A stretch of DNA of 64,000 nt from JAXMAR01 sp046350295 (lineage in GTDB: Bacteria; Planctomycetota; Planctomycetia; Gemmatales; Gemmataceae), in contig JAXMAR010000016.1 in assembly GCA_046350295.1 (NCBI GenBank), positions 62,001 through 126,000 on the forward strand, given 5' to 3'. Shown here piece after piece: positions 28,531 to 37,568 of this stretch. Position 1 is the first letter of the stretch. Each line of letters begins with the position of its first letter. The notes beneath the pieces are model-generated. The model saw nothing but the letters and a program-made list of their open reading frames with translations, was not told the DNA's origin and did not search any database. The position numbers and the translations under genes were made by a program.

Positions 28531-28991
28531 GTTACTTGCCTCTTCCTGGCGCCCGCGAGGACGTCGAGAACATAGACCGCCCGATCGGTGTGAAAGGAAA
28601 TCTGGTCTCCATCGGGTATGGCAGTCTGTTTCTTCCAATCGCCTGTCACAGGACCAACGACAAGATCATACATGATTGCGTGCCGTCGATCGTGTCTTCC
28701 GGTATTTCGACAGTTCTGCACAAAGCTCCAATAGTCTGTCGCGGCAGGGGATGAACGGACGAAGCAGAGACTGTCCAATTGTGCCAGAGTGTTTCGCTCG
28801 ACGGCAAAGGCGATGACCGCGGGGACATCCCCCAACTGTTTCGCTCGTTCTCTCGCGCGCAACTCCGCTTGCAGCTGGTTGGTCGTCGTGTAGAAACCTT
28901 TGCCAAAATCGCGCAGAGGCTGGGACAGACTCAAGTCGATCCGCTGCAAAATCGAGGCCACGTAGATGCCCACCGTGCCGTGGTACAGCAT
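28527..28991 (-). CDS. DUF3990 protein, ADP-ribosyltransferase-like, candidate toxin
   Basis: The core reads MLYHGTVGIYVASILQ, then DFGKGFYTTTNQLQAELRAR, the classical DUF3990 pattern (a His-Gly-Thr strand, then DFG-x-GFY-TT). It continues with helices and a C-terminal strand (YDLVVGPVTGDWKKQTAIPD). DUF3990 has been related to the ADP-ribosyltransferase fold. Such genes are often encoded next to a short partner in toxin-antitoxin-like pairs, as here. I start it at 28991; upstream in-frame codons to 29039 carry no clear ribosome-binding site. Lower GC than the neighbouring genes suggests acquisition by transfer. Confidence 0.75.
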   Translation of the reverse strand: MLYHGTVGIYVASILQRIDLSLSQPLRDFGKGFYTTTNQLQAELRARERAKQLGDVPAVIAFAVERNTLAQLDSLCFVRSSPAATDYWSFVQNCRNTGRHDRRHAIMYDLVVGPVTGDWKKQTAIPDGDQISFHTDRAVYVLDVLAGARKRQVT

Positions 28992-29286
28992 GATGTCGGC
29001 ATCATTCCAGGTAGGGATCCCGGCCAAAAAGAACGCCACGCAGCATCTCCCGGTAGGCGCCGGGAAGCCCCGGGCTGCTCTTTCGCTAATCTACCTTTCG
29101 AGATCGTCTTTCACAAGAGGAAGACGCTCGAGGGTACGTCGTGGGGCGAAGTGGACATAGCTGAACGCGGCAGAGTGCTTACGGAAACCGCGCTGAAGCT
29201 CTGGCCGGGGCCACGTGCTTGAAAAGCCTTGCGGTCTCGAACACAGCCGCAGCCACGCCGACCTTTGCTCGTTTTCCAATGTGTCG
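28992..29286. other. Gap upstream of the DUF3990 gene, no convincing gene
   Basis: Short frames on both strands show no domain. The sequence is of average GC. A promoter for the DUF3990 gene is expected here; I see no clear box. Confidence 0.4.
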
Positions 29287-30468
29287 TCAACAGCTCGTCG
29301 TGCTTTCTTCAGAGATTTTGTAGCGGTAGGCGTCCCGTTTGGTTCCGGCGCCGGTTCGGGTGAGGAGGCGGAGGGTGGTGGCGCGGGAGAGCCAGCGCCA
29401 GAGGGTGGAGGGGTCTGGGGGTTGGATGGGCCAGGCGGCGAGGAGTTGTTGGCGGGTCATGGGGGCGGGGGCGCGGCACAGGAGCAGGGTGATGAGGCGG
29501 AGGGCGGCGCGGAAGGGTTCGTCGTCCTGGGCGTCGGCGCAGACGGCGTAGTCGGTGGCGTCGGGCGTCAGCTCGATGGAGAGGCGGCGCGGGGTTTCGG
29601 CGTAGCGGGAGAAGCCGAAGAGGCGGCGGCGGCGCGTGGCGGGGTCGCCGGGGGGGACGCGGAGCTCGAGGAGGATGTCGGCGCAGGCGGAGAGGGCGCC
29701 GGTGCCGCGGGCGGCCTGGCCGAGTGTGGGCTCCCCCTTGGCGGGATGGTGGAGGAGGAGGACGGCGAGGCCGGCGTGCGTGAGGCGGTGGAGGTCGTCT
29801 AGGGCGGCGAGGAGCGAGGAGGGGTTGTTCTCGTTGCCGGGGAGGAACATGGCGAGGGGGTCGATGACGACGAGATCGACGCGGCGCGTCTGGTGGACGT
29901 GGAGCAATTCGTCGATGAGAGCTTTCCAGGCGCGGGGTGTGGGGCGGCCGGCGAAGGGTCGGCGCCAGAAGCCGACGTCGGGGCCGAAGTCGAGGCGGCG
30001 CTGGCGCATGAGCCAGAGGGATTCGTCTTCCTCGGAGACGACGACGGTGGCGCCGGGGCGGACCGCGCGGTTGAGGAGCATGGGGAGGGCGTCGTCTTCA
30101 GTCCCGTCGTCGCGCGAGGTGGCGGTTTGGCGCTTGCGAGGCGTCGGGGCCTCCTGCTCGGGTTCACGCCGCCGCCTCACCCCGGCCCTCTCCCCCGCGG
30201 CGGGGGAGAGGGGGCAAGAGCCTTTCTCGCTTCTCTGTCTGATGCTGGGCGTCTCGAGGTGGTGGTCTTCGGGGCTCCGCGTCGTTGTCTCACGCGCGTT
30301 GCGGCGGTCGAGGAGGAGAGAGACGAGGGTGGTCTTTCCGGATTTCCAGCCGCCGGTGAGGAGGGTGAGGTTGCGGCGGGCGAGGAGGCCGGGCCAGAGC
30401 CAGTCGATGTTGGCACGGACGTGGGCGAGATGGCGGTTCCAGGAGAGGGGTTTGAGGAGCGGCGACAT
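29287..30468 (-). CDS. RepA/RecA-like AAA ATPase with an in-frame palindromic insertion
   Basis: The start MSPLLKPLSWNRHLAHVRAN at 30468 is preferred over codons reaching 30648. Walker A GGWKSGKTT lies near residue 40, Walker B VDLVVIDPLAMF near 205, and LLLHHPAKGEPTLGQAARGT matches the sensor/loop region of RepA-like ATPases. The C-terminal third is a winged-helix-like DNA-binding domain (QPPDPSTLWRWLSRATTLRL). Between Walker A and the SEEDE-containing strand lies an extra stretch of about 75 residues that includes CPLSPAAGERAGVRRRREPE, encoded by a palindromic repeat. Similar proteins act in plasmid, phage and mobile-element replication or chromosomal accessory regions. The frame is intact. 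Confidence 0.75.
   Translation of the reverse strand: MSPLLKPLSWNRHLAHVRANIDWLWPGLLARRNLTLLTGGWKSGKTTLVSLLLDRRNARETTTRSPEDHHLETPSIRQRSEKGSCPLSPAAGERAGVRRRREPEQEAPTPRKRQTATSRDDGTEDDALPMLLNRAVRPGATVVVSEEDESLWLMRQRRLDFGPDVGFWRRPFAGRPTPRAWKALIDELLHVHQTRRVDLVVIDPLAMFLPGNENNPSSLLAALDDLHRLTHAGLAVLLLHHPAKGEPTLGQAARGTGALSACADILLELRVPPGDPATRRRRLFGFSRYAETPRRLSIELTPDATDYAVCADAQDDEPFRAALRLITLLLCRAPAPMTRQQLLAAWPIQPPDPSTLWRWLSRATTLRLLTRTGAGTKRDAYRYKISEESTTSC
30186..30212. repeat. CCCTCTCCCCCG palindrome inside the RepA-like coding sequence
   Basis: Arms CCCTCTCCCCCG (30186-30197) and CGGGGGAGAGGG (30201-30212) are perfect and separated by CGG. It is coded as part of the frame and interrupts the ATPase core. 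Confidence 0.85.
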
Positions 30469-30682
30469 GAGATGTGGACCGTGAAATGGGTTGCAGATCG
30501 GGCGCCACGAAACAAGCGGCGTCCGGGTAGGGGCTTGCGTCGAGGCGGGGGAAATGCGTTGCAGAGCAGGTGTCTGGGTGTGAATGCAATCCATTATCGG
30601 GCGGGGCGCCCTTAGGATGCACTGTAGCATGGGTAGGCGTGGTTGCAATGTAGGTAGCGGGCCGGCGTTGATCCGAGAACGT

Positions 30683-32061
30683 CTATTCGTGACGCAGCGC
30701 CTCGATTGGGTCGAGCCGCGCCGCCTTCCAGGCGGGATAATACCCTGAGATCACGCCGACAGCCGCCGAAACCGCGACTGCCGTTAACGCCGCCGCCAAG
30801 GACGGGACGGTCGGCCAGCGCAGCCAGGCTCGCACCGCCTCCGAAACGCCCCGGCCCAGCGCGATCCCGGCAAGTCCGCCGCACAAGCACAGCAGCACGG
30901 CCTCCGTCAGAAACTGCCGCAAAACGTCGCGCGGTCGCGCGCCGACCGCCATCCGCAAACCGATCTCCCGGGTCCGTTCCGTCACGGAGACCAGCATGAT
31001 GTTCATGACCCCGACGCCTCCGACAATGAGCGCGATCAAGCCAACCCAGAACAGCGACCGCGCCATCATCTTGGTCGTCGAGCCGAGAGCCTCCGAAGCT
31101 TCGACCCAGTTGCGGATCCCGAAATCGTCCGGCTCGCCGGCGCGAATACGGTGCCGTTGCCGCAGCAACTGCGTGACCTCCTCGACCGCCTGCGGGATTT
31201 CGTCCAGCGAGTTGACCGACAGGAAGATGTCGTCGAGAGCCGCAAAGCGCACCACTTGGGGTGTGTCCGCCGCCTGGAGCGCCGAGCGCGACGCGTAAAT
31301 CGACGGTTGCAGGCTCGGATAGAGCGCGCTCAACGTGTTCACCTGCGTGAGGGAGGGAGCCGCCCTGTCCGCGGCCTCCTGCGCGAACGTCAGCTTCGAG
31401 CCGTTGATCTGGAACTTCACGGTGGTCCAGGGGGCGACCACGAGATCATCCTGATCCATCCCCATCATGTTGGCGCCCTTGCGCGTCAGGACGCCCACCA
31501 CCTTCAGCCGGACGGTGCGTACCCGAACTTCCTTGCCGAGGGGCGACTCGTCCCCGAAAAGCTCGCGCGCCGGCGTCTGCCCCAGCAGGCACACGCGCGC
31601 CCCGCTGCGGACGTCGCTCTCCGTGAACGGCTCGCCTTCTTCCAGCTCCGTCCAGTTCCGCACGGCCAGGTAGTCGGGGCTCGTGCCCAGGATCTTCCAG
31701 GGCTGCCAGTTCCGGTTGCCGTAGATGACCTGCATGCGGCAATCGACGCCCGGCGCGGCAAAGCGGATGGTCGGACACTCGCGCAGAATGGCCTCGCAGT
31801 CCTGCACCGCGAGCGTCAGGCACGTCCCGGCGCCCGAATGGACGCCGCTCGACAGGCTCGCCCCGCCTCCACCTGGATGAAGTTCGCCCCCAGGCTGGCG
31901 ATCGTTTGCCGCGCACGGCCTCGGTGGTCCCCTGGCCGACCTCCCAGAAGCACGATCACCGCCGCGACGCCGATGACGATTCCCGTACAGGCGAGCCGCG
32001 GCGCAGGAAGTTGCGGCGCAACGCCTGCAGTGCCGTTCGCAGGGTCTCGTGAAGAACGCAT
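30683..32061 (-). CDS. MacB/FtsX-type ABC transporter permease (frameshifted N-terminus)
   Basis: The N-terminal helix is readable across frames (TCLGIVIGVAAVIVLL-type; CTGIVIGVAAVIVLL is seen), followed by the conserved TIASLGANFIQVEAG. A large extracytoplasmic domain (31800-31150) carries the MacB_PCD-type fold. The C-terminal FtsX domain has three helices, with VGGVGVMNIMLVSVTERTRE and IGLRMAVGARPRDVLRQFLT, family hallmarks. The end WKAARLDPIEALRHE is the canonical MacB tail. The frame is clean from 31807 to the stop; breaks occur between about 31830 and 32055. MacB-family permeases export peptides, lipids or antibiotics with an ATPase and an adaptor, neither of which is next to it here. 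Confidence 0.85.
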
Positions 32062-32084
32062 TCCCACCCTCACCCCGCCGACGC

Positions 32085-32977
32085 CTAATGGTCCACTTTC
32101 TTCACCATGGCCTGTTCATCCAGGGCATGCTTCAGGCCGCGCGCCGCCCGCCGGCCCCTGCCCCAGTGGACGAAGAAGAACGCCGGCTCCTCGCCAATCA
32201 TATGATTGTGCAGCGCGACGACGTGCAAGCCCCCCTTCCGCAGGCCGCCGCACCGGCTGGACTCGCCGCCGTCATGATGAAATCGCCCGCCACCGCCGCG
32301 TCGTCATCGCCGCCGGAGAAGGCGCCCAGGTCGTCAGACCCATGGAGCCGGCCACCTTGACGCCGTGCATCATGCCCGCTCGGCCGATGGTGACTTTCAC
32401 CATGCCTGCCTGAGAATCGGCCTTCTGTCCCAGCAGCTTTTCGATGGCGGCGGTGGTCACCTTCCCGTCTTGGGGCGATGCCGAGCTCTTCGCCGGGCTG
32501 GGATGCTTGGCGCGAACCTCCTTGATGGAATCCCACGGCCTTGACGCCTTTGGCCAGCTCCGCATCGCCGCTGCCGCCGATGTGCATGAAGAAGACGCGC
32601 GGTTCATCGAAGAAGAAGTGGTTGTGCAGGCCCGTCACTTCCAGGCCGTTGGCGAAGGCGGCGTCGATGGCGGCGTCGACTTCGTCCTGAAAAACCACAG
32701 TGTCCCCCATCACCATGGCGCCGTGCTTGGCGGACGTGAACGCGGCCCAGGAGCCGAGGCCCGCGAAGGGCTTGAAAGCCAGGCCGTCGACGCGGACATC
32801 GACGTCGCTCCTCGGCCAGGAAAGGCGAACCACGCCATCGGGCGCGATGGTCGCCTTCGCGCCGGAAGCGGCCGAAATTCTTTCCGGATCCACCTTCGCT
32901 GTTTTGTCGCCGGCGTGCAGGCGCGCCGGCAGGACAAGGGTGAGCAGCGAGATCAGAAGAACAAGAATCGCTTTCAT
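32085..32977 (-). CDS. DUF1259 (LppY/LpqO-like) secreted protein, frameshifted
   Basis: A clean N-terminal half starts MKAILVLLISLLTLVLPARL (signal peptide) and continues RISAASGAKATIAPDGVVRL and VTGLHNHFFFDEPRVFFMHI. A second half read in other frames contains IEKLLGQKADSQAGMVKVTI, GRAGMMHGVKVAGSMG and a terminal HNHMIGEEPAFFFVHWGRG. The two HNH..EP...FxH.G segments are the duplicated DUF1259 pattern (possible metal site). Breaks lie near 32540, 32330 and 32235. A TAG at 32085 ends the corrected frame. A ribosome-binding site (GGGGAGA) precedes 32977. The function of the family is not known to me. Confidence 0.8.
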
Positions 32978-33222
32978 TGCCAATCTCCCCTGGGCGAAAC
33001 CCATGAAGTTGTAGCCGCTTTCATTGTTCGCGCAGAAGAATTCAGGGCAAGTGCCGATAGTCGGCGAACTGTTTCCCGTCGCCCGAGGATCAGCGTCGTC
33101 GTCCGGAAAGGAAGTCGGACTCGCGAATTAGCTTTGCCTTGGAAATCGCTAATCTGATCTGCGCAAGTGCAGGATACCAGAGCCACGACGAGCAATCATT
33201 AACACCCTTGCAGGAGTGAGCC

Positions 33223-34239
33223 ATGAAGCGAAGTGTCGACACTCGGCTGAGTATCCTCGGGCTGATTTGTTGCCTCGCGTTGACAACCGGCGCGAATCGA
33301 GCGAGCGCGGGCGACGCCAAAACGCTTGAACTGCTCCAGACCATCCAGCTCAAAGGCGCTCCAGGCCGGCTCGACCACCTGGCCATCGACAACAAGAACT
33401 CCCGGTTGTTCGTGGCCAACCTCTCCAACAACAGCCTGGACATCGTCGATCTCAAGGCCGGCAAACTCATCAAGCAGATTCCCGACCAGAAGAAGATTCA
33501 GGACATCGCCTATGCCCCCGATCTGGATCGCATTTTCGTGGGTAACGGCAGCGGCGACCAGTGCAACGTCTTCGACGGAAAGGACTACAAGCTCCTCAAG
33601 TCGATTTCCTTCCCCGGCGCCGACAATGTTCGCTACCGGCCCGCCCGGCAGCTCGTCTACGTCGGTCATGCGGAGAAAATGTTGAGCACCATCGATGCGA
33701 AGACCTACGAGCTGAAAGCGAAAATCGAGTTGCCGGGCCGGCCCGAAGGATTTCAGCTCGAATCGAAACGCCCACGGCTCTACATGAACACCGTCGATCC
33801 GACGCGTCTGGTCGTCGTGGATACCGATAAGCACGAGGTCCTCCACCGTTACCCCATCAAGGGAGCGGACCGCGCCTATCCCATGGCGCTGGATGAGGCG
33901 AACAAGCGTATCTTCATCGGTTGCCGGGAAAAGCCCTCGATCGTGGTGATGGACAGTGAAACGGGCAAGGAAGTGGCCTGCGTGGATATTCCGAAGGACA
34001 TAGACGATCTGTTCTTCGACGCGAAGAACAAACGCCTCTACGCCTCATGCGGCGTCGGCTCCCTGGCGGTTGTTCGGCAGCTGGACGGGGACCGTTACGA
34101 GACGCTGGAGACGATTCCGACCGTCAAGCTCGCCCGCACCTGCTTCTTCGACCGAGTCGGCGAGCGGCTCTATCTCATCGTTCCCCGGCAAGAGGGGGAG
34201 GAAGGTCCGACCATCCGGGTCTACAGGCCACGTCCCTGA
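33223..34239 (+). CDS. YncE-like secreted beta-propeller
   Basis: A 338-residue protein with signal peptide (LSILGLICCLALTTGANRAS) and about six propeller blades; each has a NNSLDIVDLKAGKL- or DADNVRYRPARQLVYVG-like strand set. YncE-like proteins bind ligands or DNA in other bacteria, but no specific function can be assigned here. The ATG is preceded by AGGAG. It is divergent from the DUF1259 gene with a 245-bp spacer. Confidence 0.78.
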   Translation: MKRSVDTRLSILGLICCLALTTGANRASAGDAKTLELLQTIQLKGAPGRLDHLAIDNKNSRLFVANLSNNSLDIVDLKAGKLIKQIPDQKKIQDIAYAPDLDRIFVGNGSGDQCNVFDGKDYKLLKSISFPGADNVRYRPARQLVYVGHAEKMLSTIDAKTYELKAKIELPGRPEGFQLESKRPRLYMNTVDPTRLVVVDTDKHEVLHRYPIKGADRAYPMALDEANKRIFIGCREKPSIVVMDSETGKEVACVDIPKDIDDLFFDAKNKRLYASCGVGSLAVVRQLDGDRYETLETIPTVKLARTCFFDRVGERLYLIVPRQEGEEGPTIRVYRPRP

Positions 34240-34287
34240 GGCCTTTGGAGGCGGCTTCAGAACCGTAGTTGGCAGGCGTCCGACCGC

Positions 34288-35634
34288 TCAGCCCTTCATC
34301 CAGTTCCTCTCGATAAACGTCGTATCCACGTGCCCCTCGATGAAGGCGGAATGCCCGAAGATCTCGCGGTGGATCGGAATCGTCGTCTTCACCCCCTCAA
34401 CCACGAACTCATCCAGGGCCCGGCGCATGGTCGCGATCGCTTCGGCGCGCGTCGGCTGATGCACCAGCAGCTTGGCGACCATCGAGTCGTAGTTCGGCGG
34501 CACGCGATAGCCCGCCACCACGTGGGTATCGAGCCGGACGCCCGGTCCTCCCGGTGGCTGCCATTTCTGAATCACGCCAGGGGAGGGACGGAAGCCGGCG
34601 GCCGGGTCCTCGGCGTTGATGCGGCACTCGATGGCGACGCCGCGATGATGGATCTGCTCCTGCCCGAAACGCAGCTTCTCGCCGGCGGCGATGCGGATTT
34701 GCTCGCGCACGAGATCGATGCCGGTCACCAGCTCGGTGACGGGATGTTCCACCTGGATGCGGGCGTTCAATTCGATGAAGTAGAACTTGTGGTCCTTGTC
34801 GAGGAGGAACTCGCAGGTGCCGGCGTTGTAGTAGCCGGCGTCTTTGACGAGGCGGACCGCGGCGGCGCAGATCGCCTCACGCACCGGGTGCGGCAGATTG
34901 GGCGCGGGCGATTCCTCGACGAGCTTTTGATGGCGCCGCTGCAGCGAGCAGTCGCGCTCCCAGAGATGCACCACGTTGCCGTGCTGGTCGCCGAGGATCT
35001 GCACCTCGATGTGGCGGGGCTGCTCGATGTACTTTTCGAGGTAGACGCTGCCGTCCTTGAAGGCAGCCTCGGCTTCCTGCTGTGCGGCCTTGAGGCCCGA
35101 TTGCAGGCTGATGTCGTTGCGGGCGACGCGCATGCCGCGGCCGCCGCCTCCCGCCGCCGCCTTGATCAGCACGGGGAAGCCCATCTCATGGGCGAGGCGC
35201 AGGGCCTCCTTTTCGTCGGTGATCAGCCCCTCGCTGCCGGGGACGACGGGCACGCCGCACTTCTTGGCCATCTTCCGCGCTTCGTTCTTGTTGCCGAGAA
35301 GGCGCATGGCCTCGTGCGGAGGGCCGATGAACTCGATCTTGCAGGAGCGGCAGACTTCGGCGAAGTGGGCGTTTTCCGAGAGAAAGCCGTAGCCCGGATG
35401 GATGGCCTGGACGTTGGCGATCTCGGCGGCGCTGATGATCCGCGCCATGTTGAGGTAGCTCTGCGCGGGGACGGCCGGGCCGATGCAGATGCGGTCGTCG
35501 GCGAAATCGAGATAGGGGGCGGCGCGATCGGCCTCGCTGAAGACGGCGACGACCTCGATGCCGAGGTCCTTGCAGGCGCGGATGACCCGCAAGGCGATTT
35601 CCCCACGATTGGCGACCAGGATGCGTTGGAACAT
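34288..35634 (-). CDS. accC: Biotin carboxylase subunit of acetyl-CoA carboxylase
   Basis: The 448-residue protein is full length. MFQRILVANRGEIALRVIRA and the NHPGYGFLSE-type motif (IHPGYGFLSENAHFAEV) open the N-terminal domain. ATP-grasp glycine loop AAAGGGGRGMRV lies near 162-173. ERDCSLQRRHQKLVEE and FIELNARIQVEHPVTE carry catalytic and metal-binding residues; the last motif is usually EMNTR/EMNAR, here ELNAR. With AccB it catalyses ATP-dependent carboxylation of biotin, the first step of fatty-acid synthesis. It is third after the peptidase and accB, separated from accB by 159 bp with a large hairpin. Confidence 0.97.
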   Translation of the reverse strand: MFQRILVANRGEIALRVIRACKDLGIEVVAVFSEADRAAPYLDFADDRICIGPAVPAQSYLNMARIISAAEIANVQAIHPGYGFLSENAHFAEVCRSCKIEFIGPPHEAMRLLGNKNEARKMAKKCGVPVVPGSEGLITDEKEALRLAHEMGFPVLIKAAAGGGGRGMRVARNDISLQSGLKAAQQEAEAAFKDGSVYLEKYIEQPRHIEVQILGDQHGNVVHLWERDCSLQRRHQKLVEESPAPNLPHPVREAICAAAVRLVKDAGYYNAGTCEFLLDKDHKFYFIELNARIQVEHPVTELVTGIDLVREQIRIAAGEKLRFGQEQIHHRGVAIECRINAEDPAAGFRPSPGVIQKWQPPGGPGVRLDTHVVAGYRVPPNYDSMVAKLLVHQPTRAEAIATMRRALDEFVVEGVKTTIPIHREIFGHSAFIEGHVDTTFIERNWMKG

Positions 35635-35673
35635 GTGCTTGGCTGCGGCGGTTTGGCCCAGGGGTTTGGCGCA

Positions 35674-35744
35674 GGGAGGGCGAGGCTCCTGCCGAGCCGA
35701 ACAGTCAGCGGCGGCGCCCGGCTCGGCAGGAGCCTCGCCCTCCC
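35674..35744. repeat. REP-like 26-bp perfect inverted repeat between accB and accC
   Basis: Arms 35674-35699 and 35719-35744 are exact reverse complements (core GCTCCTGCCGAGCCG / CGGCTCGGCAGGAGC); the loop is 19 nt. Three partial AGGCGGCC/GGGCGGCC copies follow (35745-35786). It lies inside the accB-accC operon. Confidence 0.9.
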
Positions 35745-35793
35745 AGGCGGCCCCTTCCAGGCGGCCTCGCCCTCCCGGGCGGCCAGACGGCGC

Positions 35794-36288
35794 TTACGAG
35801 GTGGGATCGACGCGGAACAGAACCTGACCGTATTCCACCGGCTGCTGGTTCTCCACCAGGACTTCGACGACGGTCCCCGAGCACTCGGCCTGGACCTCGT
35901 TGTAGAGCTTCATCGCCTCGATCAGGCAGACGACCGTCGCCGGGTTGACCTTGGAGCCAACCTTGACAAAAGGGGCCGAGTCGGGGTTCGGCTTGGCGTA
36001 GAAGGTGCCGACGGTCGGGCTCTTGATGTCGACCAGCGTCTTGGCGGGCGCCTGGGGCGCGGCCGCCGGGGCCTCCGGCTTGGAAGCGGGCGCCGAGGGG
36101 GCGGGGACGGCGTTGAGGGGCGGGGTGGCCGCCACCATCACCTGTCGCGAGCCACGTCGCAAGCGGAGGCGCGTCACGCCGTCGCGTAAATCGATCTCGC
36201 TCAGGTCGTGCTGGGTCATGAGCGAGACCAGCGATTTCACTGTCCGCACGTCAAACGGCCCCGCTGACTTGGGAGCTTCTTCGGGCAC
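35794..36288 (-). CDS. accB: Biotin carboxyl carrier protein of acetyl-CoA carboxylase
   Basis: A GTG start has AAGGAG seven bases upstream. The N-terminal domain is followed by a Pro/Ala-rich linker (about 55-85) and a C-terminal biotinyl domain. The biotinylated lysine lies in LIEAMKLYNEV; the consensus EAMKM reads EAMKL here, a common variant. It accepts carboxybiotin from AccC and passes it to the carboxyltransferase. The 164-residue gene lies 39 bp downstream of the peptidase. Confidence 0.95.
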   Translation of the reverse strand: MPEEAPKSAGPFDVRTVKSLVSLMTQHDLSEIDLRDGVTRLRLRRGSRQVMVAATPPLNAVPAPSAPASKPEAPAAAPQAPAKTLVDIKSPTVGTFYAKPNPDSAPFVKVGSKVNPATVVCLIEAMKLYNEVQAECSGTVVEVLVENQQPVEYGQVLFRVDPTS

Positions 36289-36327
36289 GGGAACTCCTTC
36301 ATCTATATGCGACCCACGCGGGTGGGA

Positions 36328-37455
36328 TTACCAGGGAACAATGCTTTCTTCGAACTCGCGCGGCACGTGCGTCAGGCGCTCGTGACCGTCCGGCGTGATC
36401 AGGAAGTCATCCTCGATGCGGATGCCGGCGAGGCCGGGAACGTAAATCCCCGGCTCGATCGTGACCACCATGCCGGCCTGAAGGACAACTTCCGACCCAG
36501 GGCGCATCATCGGCGCCTCGTGGATCATCAGGCCGAAGCCGTGGCCGATGCTGTGGTTGAAGTAGTCGCCGTAGCCGGCGTCGGCGATCAGGGTTCGGGC
36601 GGCGGCGTCCACGTCGCCGCCCTTGACGCCGGGCCGCAACTTCGCGCTCGCGGCGGCCTGGGCCCGCAAGACAACGTCGTAGATTTCTCGGATTGTCGCG
36701 AGATCGGCCGGCGAGCCTGAACCGCCCGGAATCGCTGAATTGTTATGGGTGATGAGAACACGCGTCAAGTCGCTTTTGTACAGTTCGCCCGTCGCTCCCC
36801 AGTCGACAAGAAGGAGAGGGGCCTCTTCCACCCGATGCCCGGACAGAGGGGCATGAGGCAGCGCGGCCCGGGCGCCCACCGCCACGATCGGCGGGAACGC
36901 CGTACACGCTCCCCCGGCGCGCCGCACGTACATCTCGATGGCGTCTCCCAGTTCCTTCTCGGTGTCGGTCGGCCTCAAGCAGGCGCGGAACATCGCGAAC
37001 GCTTTCTCGGCGATGTGGATGGCCTGGCGGATCGCGGCGATTTCTCCCTCGTCCTTGGTCGCGCGCAGCCTCTCCACACGGTCGGCGCAGGGCTTGAACT
37101 CGACACCCGCCGCGTGCTCGCTCAGCCGGGCCAGATCGCCGATCGTCAGGTGTCCCGACTCGACGCCGACGCTCGCGAGCATGAGGCGGTTCAACACGCC
37201 ACCCGCCGCTTCCTGCGTGGTTTGTGCCGGCGGGCGAATGTGCGTCTCCAGGCCGGGGCACTCCTCCGCGATTTGGACGGTGTACCGGCCATCGCTGATG
37301 AGGATGGCGCGTTTGCCGGACAGGAGGAGGTAGCTACTGTCTCCCGAGAAGCCGGTGAGATAGGTGACGTTGACCGGGTTGGTGATGAGGACGGCTTCGA
37401 TCTCCTCGCCCGCGATTAGGCGGAGGAGGCGGTCGCGTCGTGCGGCATGCGGCAT
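36328..37455 (-). CDS. Xaa-Pro aminopeptidase family M24 (PepP/PepQ-like)
   Basis: The start MPHAARRDRLLRLIAGEEI at 37455 is preferred over codons 16 upstream. The creatinase N-terminal domain covers residues 1-130. The pita-bread domain shows all five dimetal ligands: D and D in LVDWGATGELYKSDLTR, H in IGHGFGLMIHEAP, E in VVTIEPGIYVPG, and E in GIRIEDDFLITP. In many bacteria this gene precedes accB-accC, as here, although no functional link has been firmly shown. It removes N-terminal residues linked to proline. A 113-bp gap separates it from the divergent TPR lipoprotein gene. Confidence 0.93.
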   Translation of the reverse strand: MPHAARRDRLLRLIAGEEIEAVLITNPVNVTYLTGFSGDSSYLLLSGKRAILISDGRYTVQIAEECPGLETHIRPPAQTTQEAAGGVLNRLMLASVGVESGHLTIGDLARLSEHAAGVEFKPCADRVERLRATKDEGEIAAIRQAIHIAEKAFAMFRACLRPTDTEKELGDAIEMYVRRAGGACTAFPPIVAVGARAALPHAPLSGHRVEEAPLLLVDWGATGELYKSDLTRVLITHNNSAIPGGSGSPADLATIREIYDVVLRAQAAASAKLRPGVKGGDVDAAARTLIADAGYGDYFNHSIGHGFGLMIHEAPMMRPGSEVVLQAGMVVTIEPGIYVPGLAGIRIEDDFLITPDGHERLTHVPREFEESIVPW

Positions 37456-37568
37456 GATTTCCCCTTTCCCCGGAATTATCAGCACAACGATCAAGAAAGG
37501 CACAGGGAAATGCCGATTTTTTTCCAGAAACCCTGAATTGCCGCCGTCTCGGCGCGAAGGAGTCGACT

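Noticed and set aside
34330..36189. 619-residue plus-strand frame opposite accB and accC
   Set aside because: Antisense shadow of two certain genes; composition is GC-driven and no domain is visible.
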